Below, piece by piece: positions 1-5,758 of a DNA stretch of 9,485 bases. Both the position numbers and the translations under genes were made by a program. Position 1 is the first letter of the stretch; each line of letters opens with the position of its first letter. The stretch is taken from assembly GCA_027858635.1 (NCBI GenBank), contig JAQICG010000360.1, positions 1-9,485 on the forward strand. Direction: 5' to 3'. The notes under the pieces are model-generated. The model was not told where the DNA came from, did not search any database, and saw nothing but the letters and a program-made list of their open reading frames with translations. The stretch is from Gammaproteobacteria bacterium. GTDB taxonomy: Bacteria; Pseudomonadota; Gammaproteobacteria; SZUA-229.

Positions 1-513
1 GCGCCCAAAGGCATCAGTGCCGGCGCTGAACTTATCTCGTCAAGTAATGCGCCGATAAAGGCTGGTAACGCATTGCCACTAAGCAATATTCCCGTTGGTA
101 CTCAGGTGCATTGTATAGAGATGAGTCCCGGCAAAGGCGCGCAGATCGCGCGAAGTGCCGGAACCTCCGCGCAATTGGTTGCTCGTGAGAGTGCGTATGT
201 AACATTGCGCCTTCGCTCAGGTGAAAGACGCAGAATTCATGTTAGTTGCAAAGCAACAATTGGTGAAGTGGGTAATTCAGAGCATGCTTTACGTTCACTG
301 GGCAAGGCAGGCGCTACACGTTGGAAAGGCGTTCGACCAACAGTACGCGGCGTTGTTATGAATCCGGTTGACCATCCTCATGGTGGTGGTGAAGGCCGTA
401 CCTCTGGTGGTCGTCATCCAGTTACGCCCTGGGGCGTACCTACAAAAGGTTACCGTACAAGAAGCAATAAACGTACTGATGGCATGATCTCACGCCGTCG
501 ACACAAGAAATAA
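1..513 (+). CDS. rplB: 50S ribosomal protein L2, C-terminal part (5' end outside window)
   Basis: L2 is a primary 23S rRNA-binding protein of the large subunit, needed for subunit association and close to the peptidyl transferase centre. The frame is open from the first base of the window and ends with TAA; about 170 codons of a protein usually near 275 residues are present. Visible hallmarks are NIPVGTQVH, SPGKGAQIARSAGT, YVTLRLRSGERR, GEVGNSEH, the family signature NPVDHPHGGGEGR and the basic tail SNKRTDGMISRRRHKK. The first ATG in this stretch is internal, so translation does not begin here; the true start lies upstream. It is followed after 45 bases by rpsS, the usual S10-operon order. 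Nothing is missing at the C-terminus. The identity is certain from direct family resemblance. Confidence 0.98.
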   Translation, partial: APKGISAGAELISSSNAPIKAGNALPLSNIPVGTQVHCIEMSPGKGAQIARSAGTSAQLVARESAYVTLRLRSGERRRIHVSCKATIGEVGNSEHALRSLGKAGATRWKGVRPTVRGVVMNPVDHPHGGGEGRTSGGRHPVTPWGVPTKGYRTRSNKRTDGMISRRRHKK

Positions 514-558
514 TTAGTTGTCAGAAATTCAGACAGCAGATATTAAAGAGGATATATA

Positions 559-831
559 GTGCCACGTTCATTAAAAAAAGGTCCATTTATTGACCACCAT
601 CTACTGGATAAGGTTCATAAGGCTGTAGAAGTGAAAGATCGCAAGCCAATTAAAACCTGGTCACGTCGTTCTACAGTTTTTCCAGAAATGGTTGGTCTGA
701 CAATTGCTGTTCATAATGGTCGTCAACATGTTCCGGTATTGATTAATGAAAATATGGTTGGTCATAAGTTGGGTGAGTTTTCACTGACCCGTACTTTTAA
801 GGGCCATATCATTGCTAAGAAGGCAAGGTGA
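559..831 (+). CDS. rpsS: 30S ribosomal protein S19
   Basis: S19 sits in the head of the 30S subunit, forms a complex with S13 and binds 16S rRNA near the A site. The 90-residue product (E. coli 92) begins PRSLKKGPFIDHHLL and carries the family core TWSRRSTVFPEMVGLTIAVHNG followed by HVPV and MVGHKLGEFSLTRTF. The start is GTG, supported by AAAGAGG at 545-551, seven bases upstream, and by alignment with the E. coli N-terminus. It ends with TGA, which shows that TGA is a stop in this organism: reading through would add a tail with no S19 counterpart. Four bases separate it from rplV, so the two are probably translationally coupled. Confidence 0.98.
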   Translation: MPRSLKKGPFIDHHLLDKVHKAVEVKDRKPIKTWSRRSTVFPEMVGLTIAVHNGRQHVPVLINENMVGHKLGEFSLTRTFKGHIIAKKAR

Positions 832-838
832 TATTGTG
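825..838 (+). promoter_or_regulatory. Ribosome binding site and GTG start that fix the rplV N-terminus
   Basis: AAGG at 825-828 overlaps the last codons of rpsS and sits seven bases before the GTG at 836. The alternative TTG at 812 would add eight residues with no counterpart in L22 and has a poorer leader. Choosing 836 gives the standard 110-residue length. Confidence 0.6.
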
Positions 839-1168
839 GAAGTAGTAGCAAAACATAAGTTCGCTCGTATATCGCCACAAAAGTGTCGATTGGTTGCTGA
901 TCAGATTAGGGGCTTACCTGTTGAAGCGGCACTAACTGCCCTGACTTTTGGTGTAACCAAATCATCGGACCTCATGAAAAAAGTGCTTGAATCAGCCATT
1001 GCTAATGCAGAGCATAATGAAGGCGCTGACATTGATGAGCTGAAAGTTTCTAAGGTCATGGTGGACGAAGGTCCAACTATGAAGAGAATACGGCCTAGAG
1101 CTAAAGGCCGTGCTAACCGAATTTTAAAGCGCACAAGCCATATAACGGTTTGTGTAGCGGATCGCTAG
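836..1168 (+). CDS. rplV: 50S ribosomal protein L22
   Basis: L22 binds 23S rRNA and its long beta-hairpin lines the peptide exit tunnel. I place the start at GTG 836 rather than the upstream in-frame TTG at 812: this gives MEVVAKHKFARISPQK and exactly 110 residues, as in E. coli. AAGG at 825-828 lies seven bases upstream, overlapping the end of rpsS. Conserved segments are CRLVADQIRG near residues 19-28, VLESAIANAEHN, DEGPTMKRIRPRAKGRANRI (the tunnel hairpin) and the ending TSHITVCVADR. The rpsS-rplV spacing of four bases suggests coupled translation. The gene is intact, and I see no macrolide-type deletion in the hairpin. Confidence 0.96.
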   Translation: MEVVAKHKFARISPQKCRLVADQIRGLPVEAALTALTFGVTKSSDLMKKVLESAIANAEHNEGADIDELKVSKVMVDEGPTMKRIRPRAKGRANRILKRTSHITVCVADR

Positions 1169-1322
1169 AGAGAGAACGGTTTAATGGGACAAAAAGTACA
1201 TCCTGTAGGTATTCGCCTGGGTATTTCTGCCGATTGGAATTCAAAATGGTATGCCTCGTCAGCAGATTTCTCTGATCTTTTAAATGCAGATTTAAAAATC
1301 CGTGAATTCCTGAGAAAATGAC

Positions 1323-1345
1323 TCGCTAATGCAAATGTTAGCCGA
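1323..1345 (+). other. Small bulged stem-loop just after the rpsC in-frame TGA
   Basis: TCGCTAA at 1323-1329 pairs with TTAGCCGA at 1338-1345: seven Watson-Crick pairs with one bulged C, closed by a T-G wobble across an AT-rich loop. It begins one base after the TGA at 1319-1321. The same bases encode the conserved S3 segment LANANVSR, so the structure may be accidental. It is much smaller than known bacterial selenocysteine insertion elements. Confidence 0.3.
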
Positions 1346-1840
1346 ATTCAAATTCAACGACCAACACGTTCCTGTCACGTAACAATTCACACGGCTCGTC
1401 CAGGGGTTGTTAGTGGTAAAAAAGGTGCGGATATTGAGCTACTGAGGCATGAAGTTGCCAAAATTGCAGATATGCACATTAACTCAGTGAAGCTGAGTAT
1501 TGAAGAAATTCGCAAGCCTGAGCTTGATGCACAGCTCGTTGCTGAAGGTATTACCCAGCAGCTCGAACGACGTGTAATGTTCCGTCGTGCTATGAAGCGG
1601 TCGATTCAGAATACAATGCGTATGGGTGCTCAGGGCGTTAAGATTAAGATTGGCGGCCGTTTAAATGGCGCTGAAATTGCAAGAACTGAGCAATATCACG
1701 AGGGACGCGTTCCTCTGCATACTTTACGTGCTGATATCGATTATGGCTTTGCTGAAGCAAATACAACTTACGGCATTATAGGTGTAAAAGTTTGGATCTA
1801 TAAGGGCGAAGTTTTTGATTTTCATAACAGAGACGACTCT

Positions 1841-1897
1841 AAAGCAGCTCCAAAAGCAGCTCCAAAAGCGGCTCCAAAAGCAGCTTCAAAAGTAGCT
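1841..1897 (+). repeat. Tandem 12-base repeat encoding a Lys-Ala-Ala-Pro tail in S3
   Basis: Four consecutive 12-base units (AAAGCAGCTCCA and near-identical copies) followed by a partial fifth encode KAAP, KAAP, KAAP, KAAS, KVA at the extreme C-terminus of S3. The variation is mainly synonymous or single-base. S3 tails in gammaproteobacteria are often Ala/Pro/Lys-rich and disordered, so the composition fits, but the tidy repeat suggests recent slippage expansion. Confidence 0.85.
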
Positions 1898-1931
1898 GGT
1901 TAATTTCTGTTAGAAGAACGAGGGTATATAA

Positions 1932-2345
1932 GTGTTACAACCTAAGCGTACAAAATTCCGTAAGCAGTTTAATGGTAAGAATCGCGGGCTTGCACAAAAC
2001 GGAAATAGAGTCAGTTTTGGCGAATTTGGCATGAAGGCAACTGAGCGTGGACGTGTCAGTGCCCGTCAGATTGAGTCAGCTCGTCGTGCAATGACACGCC
2101 ACATTAAACGCGGTGGAAAAATATGGATTCGTGTCTTTCCCGACGTGCCAATATCAAATAAGCCTTTAGAAGTTCGTATGGGCAAAGGCAAGGGCAATGT
2201 TGAATATTGGGTCGCTAAAGTTCAGCCAGGGTTTGTAATGTACGAAATTGAAGGTGTTTCAGAAGAGTTAGCAAGAGAAGCATTTAAACTGGCTTCTGCT
2301 AAATTGCCGATAAAAACAGTATTTGTATCTCGGACGGTGATGTAA
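1932..2345 (+). CDS. rplP: 50S ribosomal protein L16
   Basis: L16 organises the A-site region of the 50S subunit and contacts the elbow of A-site tRNA. The 137-residue product (E. coli 136) starts at GTG with GAGGG at 1920-1924 seven bases before it, and reads LQPKRTKFRKQFNGKNRGLA. Conserved parts include RQIESARRAMTRHIKRGGK, IWIRVFPD, the loop VRMGKGKGNVEYWVA and the end KLPIKTVFVSRTVM. Arg82 corresponds to E. coli Arg81, the residue hydroxylated by the oxygenase YcfD/RoxA in species that have it; whether that enzyme exists here cannot be seen. The TAA overlaps the ATG of rpmC by one base. Confidence 0.98.
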   Translation: MLQPKRTKFRKQFNGKNRGLAQNGNRVSFGEFGMKATERGRVSARQIESARRAMTRHIKRGGKIWIRVFPDVPISNKPLEVRMGKGKGNVEYWVAKVQPGFVMYEIEGVSEELAREAFKLASAKLPIKTVFVSRTVM

Positions 2346-2545
2346 TGTCTACTGCACAAAAATATAGAGAAATGTCCGTAGAGGACTTAAGTAAAGAATT
2401 AATCAATTTGCGTCGCGAACAGTTTAATCTTCGCATGCAGATGGGTTCGGGTAATACACCAAAGACACATTTGTTTTCGGTAGCGCGACATAATATTGCA
2501 CGTGTAAAAACAGTGCTTAATGAAAAGCAAGCAGGTAATAACTAA
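2345..2545 (+). CDS. rpmC: 50S ribosomal protein L29
   Basis: L29 is a small helical-hairpin protein near the peptide exit, next to L23, part of the docking site for trigger factor and SRP. The 66-residue product (E. coli 63) contains the signature SVEDLSKELINLRREQFNLRMQ, split by a short turn from HNIARVKTVLNEKQ. The start ATG overlaps the rplP stop (TAATG), a typical termination-reinitiation junction, with GGTGA at 2336-2340 as a close, weak Shine-Dalgarno. The gene appears complete. Confidence 0.97.
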   Translation: MSTAQKYREMSVEDLSKELINLRREQFNLRMQMGSGNTPKTHLFSVARHNIARVKTVLNEKQAGNN

Positions 2546-2824
2546 ATGATGGCTACTGAGAATACTGTTGAAAAAGTTCAGCGTACACTGACAGGTTCAG
2601 TTACAAGCGATGCTATGGATAAAACTGTTACGGTCATGATAGAGCGTCGCATCAAACATCCAATATATGGTAAGTACATTACGCGCTCAACCAAGTTACA
2701 CGTTCATGATGAAAATAATGAGTGCAGCAAGGGTGATATCGTTGTTATTGAGCAGTGTCGACCAATTTCTAAAACTAACTCCTGGATTTTGGTTAAGGTT
2801 GTTGAGAAGACCACTGCGGTTTAA
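2546..2824 (+). CDS. rpsQ: 30S ribosomal protein S17
   Basis: S17 is a primary 16S rRNA-binding OB-fold protein of the 30S body. The 92-residue product (E. coli 84) has a longer, non-conserved N-terminus, then RTLTGSVTSDAMDKTVTVMI, the signature RRIKHPIYGKYITRSTKLH, VHDENNECSKGD and CRPISKTNSW. Two adjacent ATGs (2546 and 2549) are possible; AGGT at 2533-2536 is spaced better for the first. It begins directly after the rpmC stop. This is the last gene of the classical S10 operon, and only 24 bases separate it from rplN, so the spc genes probably share its transcript. Confidence 0.97.
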   Translation: MMATENTVEKVQRTLTGSVTSDAMDKTVTVMIERRIKHPIYGKYITRSTKLHVHDENNECSKGDIVVIEQCRPISKTNSWILVKVVEKTTAV

Positions 2825-2848
2825 TAGAAAGAATTACGGGAAGCAGTC

Positions 2849-3217
2849 ATGATTCAGATGCAAACAATATTGAATGCTGCCGACAACAGCGGTGCTCGCA
2901 AAGTGCAGTGCATCAAAGTTTTAGGTGGCTCGCATCGACGTTACGCCGGTGTGGGTGATGTGATTAAGGTAAGCATTAAAGATGCTATACCGCGAGGCAA
3001 GGTTAAAAAAGGCGAAGTATATAATGCTGTAGTTGTGCGCACTGCTAAAGGCGTTCGCAGAAAAGATGGCTCAGTTATCCGTTTTGACTCAAACGCGGCC
3101 GTTTTACTGTCATCAACGTTGCAGCCTATTGGTACTCGCATCTTTGGTCCGGTTACTCGTGAGTTGAGAACAGAGCGGTTTATGAAGATTATTTCGCTTG
3201 CACCAGAAGTGTTATAG
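2849..3217 (+). CDS. rplN: 50S ribosomal protein L14
   Basis: L14 lies at the subunit interface, contacts 16S rRNA helix 14 in bridge B8 and is the docking site of the silencing factor RsfS. The 122-residue product (E. coli 123, one residue lost in the loop before QPIGTRIFGPV) contains ADNSGARKVQCIKVLGGS, HRRYAGVGD, AIPRGKVKKGE, KGVRRKDGSVIRFD and the end MKIISLAPEVL. ACGGGA at 2836-2841 precedes the ATG by seven bases. This is the first gene of the spc block; no convincing promoter lies before it. Confidence 0.98.
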   Translation: MIQMQTILNAADNSGARKVQCIKVLGGSHRRYAGVGDVIKVSIKDAIPRGKVKKGEVYNAVVVRTAKGVRRKDGSVIRFDSNAAVLLSSTLQPIGTRIFGPVTRELRTERFMKIISLAPEVL

Positions 3218-3229
3218 CGGGAGATTAAG

Positions 3230-3547
3230 ATGAAAAGAATTCGTAAAGGCGATCAAGTTGTAGTTGTTAGTGGTAAAGATAAAGGCCGTCAGGGTATGGT
3301 CCTAAAAATTACTACTGATGACCGTGTACTGGTTGAAGCAGTAAATATGGCAAAAAAACATACCAAAGCAAATCCTATGCAAGGAATTGAAGGCGGTATT
3401 ATCGAGAAAGAGATGCCACTGCATATTTCAAATATTATGCTATTTAACCCTATGACTAACAAAGGTGATCGAGTTGGTTATAAGGTACTGGATGATGGAC
3501 GTAAAGTTCGTTATTTCAAGTCAAATGGCGAAGTTGTTGACGTTTAG
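3230..3547 (+). CDS. rplX: 50S ribosomal protein L24
   Basis: L24 is an assembly-initiator protein that binds the 5' domain of 23S rRNA and sits at the exit-tunnel rim. The 105-residue product has an N-terminal KOW motif (about residues 7-27, GDQVVVVSGKDKGRQG), then AVNMAKKHTKANP, GGIIEKEMPLHISN and the C-terminal DDGRKVRYFKSNGE. It is shorter at the N-terminus by one or two residues than the E. coli protein but of normal total length. A good GGGAG at 3219-3223 precedes the ATG. It lies 12 bases after rplN and 11 before rplE. Confidence 0.97.
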   Translation: MKRIRKGDQVVVVSGKDKGRQGMVLKITTDDRVLVEAVNMAKKHTKANPMQGIEGGIIEKEMPLHISNIMLFNPMTNKGDRVGYKVLDDGRKVRYFKSNGEVVDV

Positions 3548-3558
3548 GTAACAGTAAA

Positions 3559-4104
3559 ATGGCAAGATTAAAGCAATATTATCGCGACACGATCGTCAAG
3601 AAATTGATGGACGAATGTGGCTACAAAAACATCATGCAGGTACCTCGTATCGAGAAGGTTACTATCAACATGGGTGTTGGCGAAGCAATCGGTGACAAAA
3701 AGGTTCTGGAAAATGCACTTGCCGATATGGAAAAGCTATCAGGGCAAAAACCCATAACAACTTTGGCACGTAAATCCGTTGCTGCATTCAAGGTGCGAGA
3801 TGGCTATCCGATTGGATGCAAAGTGACATTGCGTAATGATCGTATGTACGATTTCCTGGATAGACTGGTCACCATTGCTATACCTCGTATTCGTGACTTT
3901 CGCGGTCTCAATCCCAAATCTTTCGATGGCCGTGGTAACTACAACATGGGTGTGAAAGAACAGATTGTGTTTCCAGAAATACAATATGATAAAATTGATA
4001 AAATTCGCGGTATGGATATCTGCATTACAACTAGTGCAACTGATGACAAAGACGGCCGCGCATTATTAACAGCGTTTAATTTCCCATTTAAGGGCAGAGA
4101 ATAG
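3559..4104 (+). CDS. rplE: 50S ribosomal protein L5
   Basis: L5 binds 5S rRNA, anchors the central protuberance and contacts P-site tRNA and S13. The 181-residue product (E. coli 179) contains PRIEKVTINMGVGEA (residues 29-43), SGQKPITTLARKSVAAFKVR, GYPIGCKVTLR, IPRIRDFRGL (108-117) and SFDGRGNYNMGVKEQIVFPE. The leader has only AGGT at 3546-3549 as a Shine-Dalgarno. In E. coli, S8 represses the spc operon by binding mRNA near this start; I could not recognise an equivalent helix here by eye. It ends two bases before rpsN, suggesting coupled translation. Confidence 0.98.
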   Translation: MARLKQYYRDTIVKKLMDECGYKNIMQVPRIEKVTINMGVGEAIGDKKVLENALADMEKLSGQKPITTLARKSVAAFKVRDGYPIGCKVTLRNDRMYDFLDRLVTIAIPRIRDFRGLNPKSFDGRGNYNMGVKEQIVFPEIQYDKIDKIRGMDICITTSATDDKDGRALLTAFNFPFKGRE

Positions 4105-4106
4105 AT

Positions 4107-4412
4107 ATGGCAAAAGTATCAATGAAGCAGCGCGAGAAAAAACGGACCTGCTTAGTTAAAAAATATTCGGAGAAACGTGCAGGTCTACGTGAAGTTCTTA
4201 ATGATCAGGATGCTAGCTTTGAAGATAAGATGAGTGCGCAAAACAAGTTGCAGATGTTACCCAGGGATTCAGCTTCAGTGAGGCAGCGTAATCGCTGCCG
4301 CATTACAGGTCGCCCTCATGGTGTATATAGAAAATTTGGTCTTTGCAGAAATAAGTTGCGTGAAGCAGCAATGCGCGGAGATATTCCTGGTCTAGTTAAG
4401 GCTAGTTGGTAG
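4107..4412 (+). CDS. rpsN: 30S ribosomal protein S14 (long form without a complete zinc ribbon)
   Basis: S14 helps fold the 3' major domain of 16S rRNA in the 30S head beside S3 and S10. The product has exactly 101 residues, the length of the E. coli type, with LPRDSASVRQRNRCRITGRP, HGVYRKFGLCRNKLREAAMR and the end PGLVKASW. Zinc-type S14 has four cysteines as CxxC-x12-CxxC; here the first of each pair is present (Cys64, Cys80) while positions 67 and 83 are Thr and Lys, so zinc binding is not expected. AAGGG at 4090-4094 inside the end of rplE serves as the ribosome binding site, two bases separating the genes. Confidence 0.98.
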   Translation: MAKVSMKQREKKRTCLVKKYSEKRAGLREVLNDQDASFEDKMSAQNKLQMLPRDSASVRQRNRCRITGRPHGVYRKFGLCRNKLREAAMRGDIPGLVKASW

Positions 4413-4428
4413 TAAAAGGTAAACGATT

Positions 4429-4818
4429 ATGATGTCAGATCCAATAGCAGATTTGCTAACACGTATCAGAAATGGTCAGACCGCAGGTAAAGCTGCTGTA
4501 ACGATGCCATCTTCAAATGCAAAGATAGCAATTGTTGAAGTAATGAAGAATGAAGGCTATGTAACCGATTATTCTGTTAATGCTGATAGTAAGCCTACGC
4601 TTACAGTTACATTAAAATATTTTGAGGGTCGTCCTGTCATTGATGAGCTGAAACGTATTAGCCGTCCAGGTTTGCGTATCTATAAAGGTAATGGTGAATT
4701 ACCTAAGGTACTGAATGGTCTGGGTGTTGCAATTGTTTCAACATCAGCTGGCTTAATGACCGACAGCCAGGCACGCACAGCGGGTCATGGCGGCGAAGTG
4801 CTTTGCACCATATCATAA
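4429..4818 (+). CDS. rpsH: 30S ribosomal protein S8
   Basis: S8 binds helix 21 of 16S rRNA in the central domain and in E. coli is also the translational repressor of the spc operon. The 129-residue product (E. coli 130) reads SDPIADLLTRIRNGQTAGKA, then TMPSSNAKIAIVEVMKNEGY, LKYFEGRPVIDELKRISRPG, LRIYKGNGELPKVLNGLG and the RNA-contacting segment VSTSAGLMTDSQAR. Two neighbouring ATGs (4429, 4432) are possible; AAAAGG at 4414-4419 fits the first with nine bases of spacing. The stop codon overlaps the Shine-Dalgarno of rplF. Confidence 0.98.
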   Translation: MMSDPIADLLTRIRNGQTAGKAAVTMPSSNAKIAIVEVMKNEGYVTDYSVNADSKPTLTVTLKYFEGRPVIDELKRISRPGLRIYKGNGELPKVLNGLGVAIVSTSAGLMTDSQARTAGHGGEVLCTIS

Positions 4819-4827
4819 GGTTAAACA

Positions 4828-5361
4828 ATGTCACGTATAGCAAATAAACCCGTAGAAGTCCCAACTGGCGTAGAAGTTACTATTAAAGACCAGACGATTT
4901 CTGTTAAAGGAAAAAATGGACAGATGTCCCTTGATGTGCATGAGAATGTTGCGGTTGCACAGAATGATGGCGAACTGAATTTTAGTGGTCGTGAGGGCAT
5001 TCCTGGCTCAGTCTCTATGGCTGGCACAATGCGTTCACTGACTAACAATCTGGTTATCGGTGTCACACAGGGCTTTGAGAAAAAACTGTCGCTGGTTGGT
5101 GTTGGTTACCGTGCTCAGGCTCAGGGTAATATCCTGAACCTGACCTTAGGTTTTTCACACCCGGTTAACTATGCTATTCCTGATGGTATTACTATCGAAA
5201 CGCCGACACAGACTGAAGTTGTCGTTAAAGGTATGGATAAGCAAAGAGTTGGTCAGGTTTCAGCTGAAATCCGGGCGTATCGTCCCCCAGAGCCTTATAA
5301 GGGCAAAGGTGTTCGTTATGTGGATGAGCGAGTTATTCGCAAAGAAGCTAAGAAGAAATAA
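4828..5361 (+). CDS. rplF: 50S ribosomal protein L6
   Basis: L6 lies at the base of the stalk near the sarcin-ricin loop and is needed for late 50S assembly and elongation-factor function. The product has exactly 177 residues, as in E. coli, with two repeated alpha-beta domains: residues about 1-80 starting SRIANKPVEVPTGV, and 83-165 with KKLSLVGVGYRAQ, LGFSHPV, the signature YRPPEPYKGKG (151-161) and VRYVDERVIRKEAKKK. AAGG at 4817-4820, overlapping the rpsH stop, lies seven bases before the ATG. It is intact and conventional. Confidence 0.98.
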   Translation: MSRIANKPVEVPTGVEVTIKDQTISVKGKNGQMSLDVHENVAVAQNDGELNFSGREGIPGSVSMAGTMRSLTNNLVIGVTQGFEKKLSLVGVGYRAQAQGNILNLTLGFSHPVNYAIPDGITIETPTQTEVVVKGMDKQRVGQVSAEIRAYRPPEPYKGKGVRYVDERVIRKEAKKK

Positions 5362-5389
5362 CGTCAATCGAGTGTAAAGAGACGATACG

Positions 5390-5746
5390 ATGAATTTGAA
5401 GAAATCGAAAAGATTAAGTAGAAGCAGGAAGACCAGAGCAAAGATCAGTGAGCTTGGTGCTCATCGTCTGAGTGTATACCGTACATCAAGACATATTTAT
5501 GCCCAGGTTATTTCTGCAGATAGCAACAATGTGGTTGCAAGTGCTTCAACACTGCAAAAGGACATTGCAGCTGAGATTAAATATACAGGCAATGTTGATG
5601 CGGCTTCAGTGATTGGTAAAGCAATTGCTGAAAAATCAAAATCAGCCGGAATAACAAAGGTCGCATTCGATCGCTCCGGTTTCAAGTTTCACGGCAGAGT
5701 AAAAGCATTAGCTGATGCCGCACGTGAAAATGGCTTGGATTTTTAA
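5390..5746 (+). CDS. rplR: 50S ribosomal protein L18
   Basis: L18 binds 5S rRNA together with L5 and L25 and helps attach it to 23S rRNA in the central protuberance. The 118-residue product (E. coli 117) has a very basic N-terminus (LKKSKRLSRSRKTRAK), then HRLSVYRTSRHIYAQVI, IKYTGNVDAASVIGKAIAEK and the conserved end FDRSGFKFHGRVKALADAAR with ENGLDF. AAAGAG at 5376-5381 precedes the ATG by eight bases. It follows L6 after 28 bases and precedes S5 after 12, the standard order. Confidence 0.98.
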   Translation: MNLKKSKRLSRSRKTRAKISELGAHRLSVYRTSRHIYAQVISADSNNVVASASTLQKDIAAEIKYTGNVDAASVIGKAIAEKSKSAGITKVAFDRSGFKFHGRVKALADAARENGLDF

Positions 5747-5758
5747 CAGGATTTTATA

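Larger units (their letters stand above)
1184..1903 (+). pseudogene. rpsC: 30S ribosomal protein S3, frame interrupted by an in-frame TGA at codon 46
   Basis: S3 forms part of the mRNA entry site in the 30S head; its KH domain binds single-stranded RNA and contributes to helicase activity. ATG 1184 is preceded by GAGAGAGAA and gives GQKVHPVGIRLGISADWNSK, a clear S3 N-terminus. Codon 46 (1319-1321) is TGA, and the same frame then continues LANANVSRIQIQRPTRSC, TIHTARPGVVSGKKG and on to TAA at 1901-1903, 239 codons in all. The C-terminal domain from residue 97 is very well conserved (ERRVMFRRAMKRS, GAEIARTEQYHEGRVPLHT, GVKVWIYKGEV). The KH motif keeps GKKG, but the usual Ile before it is Ser, and a few extra residues follow the next helix compared with E. 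coli. An internal ATG at 1472 could restart translation but lacks a good Shine-Dalgarno and would lose the N-terminal domain and the KH loop. S3 is normally essential and all neighbours are intact, so a base error, readthrough or a second copy must be weighed against true inactivation. Confidence 0.9.

Noticed and set aside
519..535. Imperfect inverted repeat TGTC...GACA between rplB and rpsS
   Set aside because: Only four pairs plus a mismatch, no T-run; too weak for a terminator and not supported as a regulator.
812..835. Longer L22 starting at TTG 812
   Set aside because: It adds residues absent from the family; GTG 836 gives the standard 110 residues and has a suitable ribosome binding site.
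1319..1321. Genome-wide reassignment of TGA to an amino acid
   Set aside because: TGA ends rpsS, rpmD, rplO (twice in a row) and rpmJ exactly at family-typical C-termini, so it functions as a stop here.
1318..1329. Programmed frameshift at AAAATGA in rpsC
   Set aside because: S3 homology continues in the same frame after the stop. The short alternative frame from the overlapping ATG ends at TAA after three codons.
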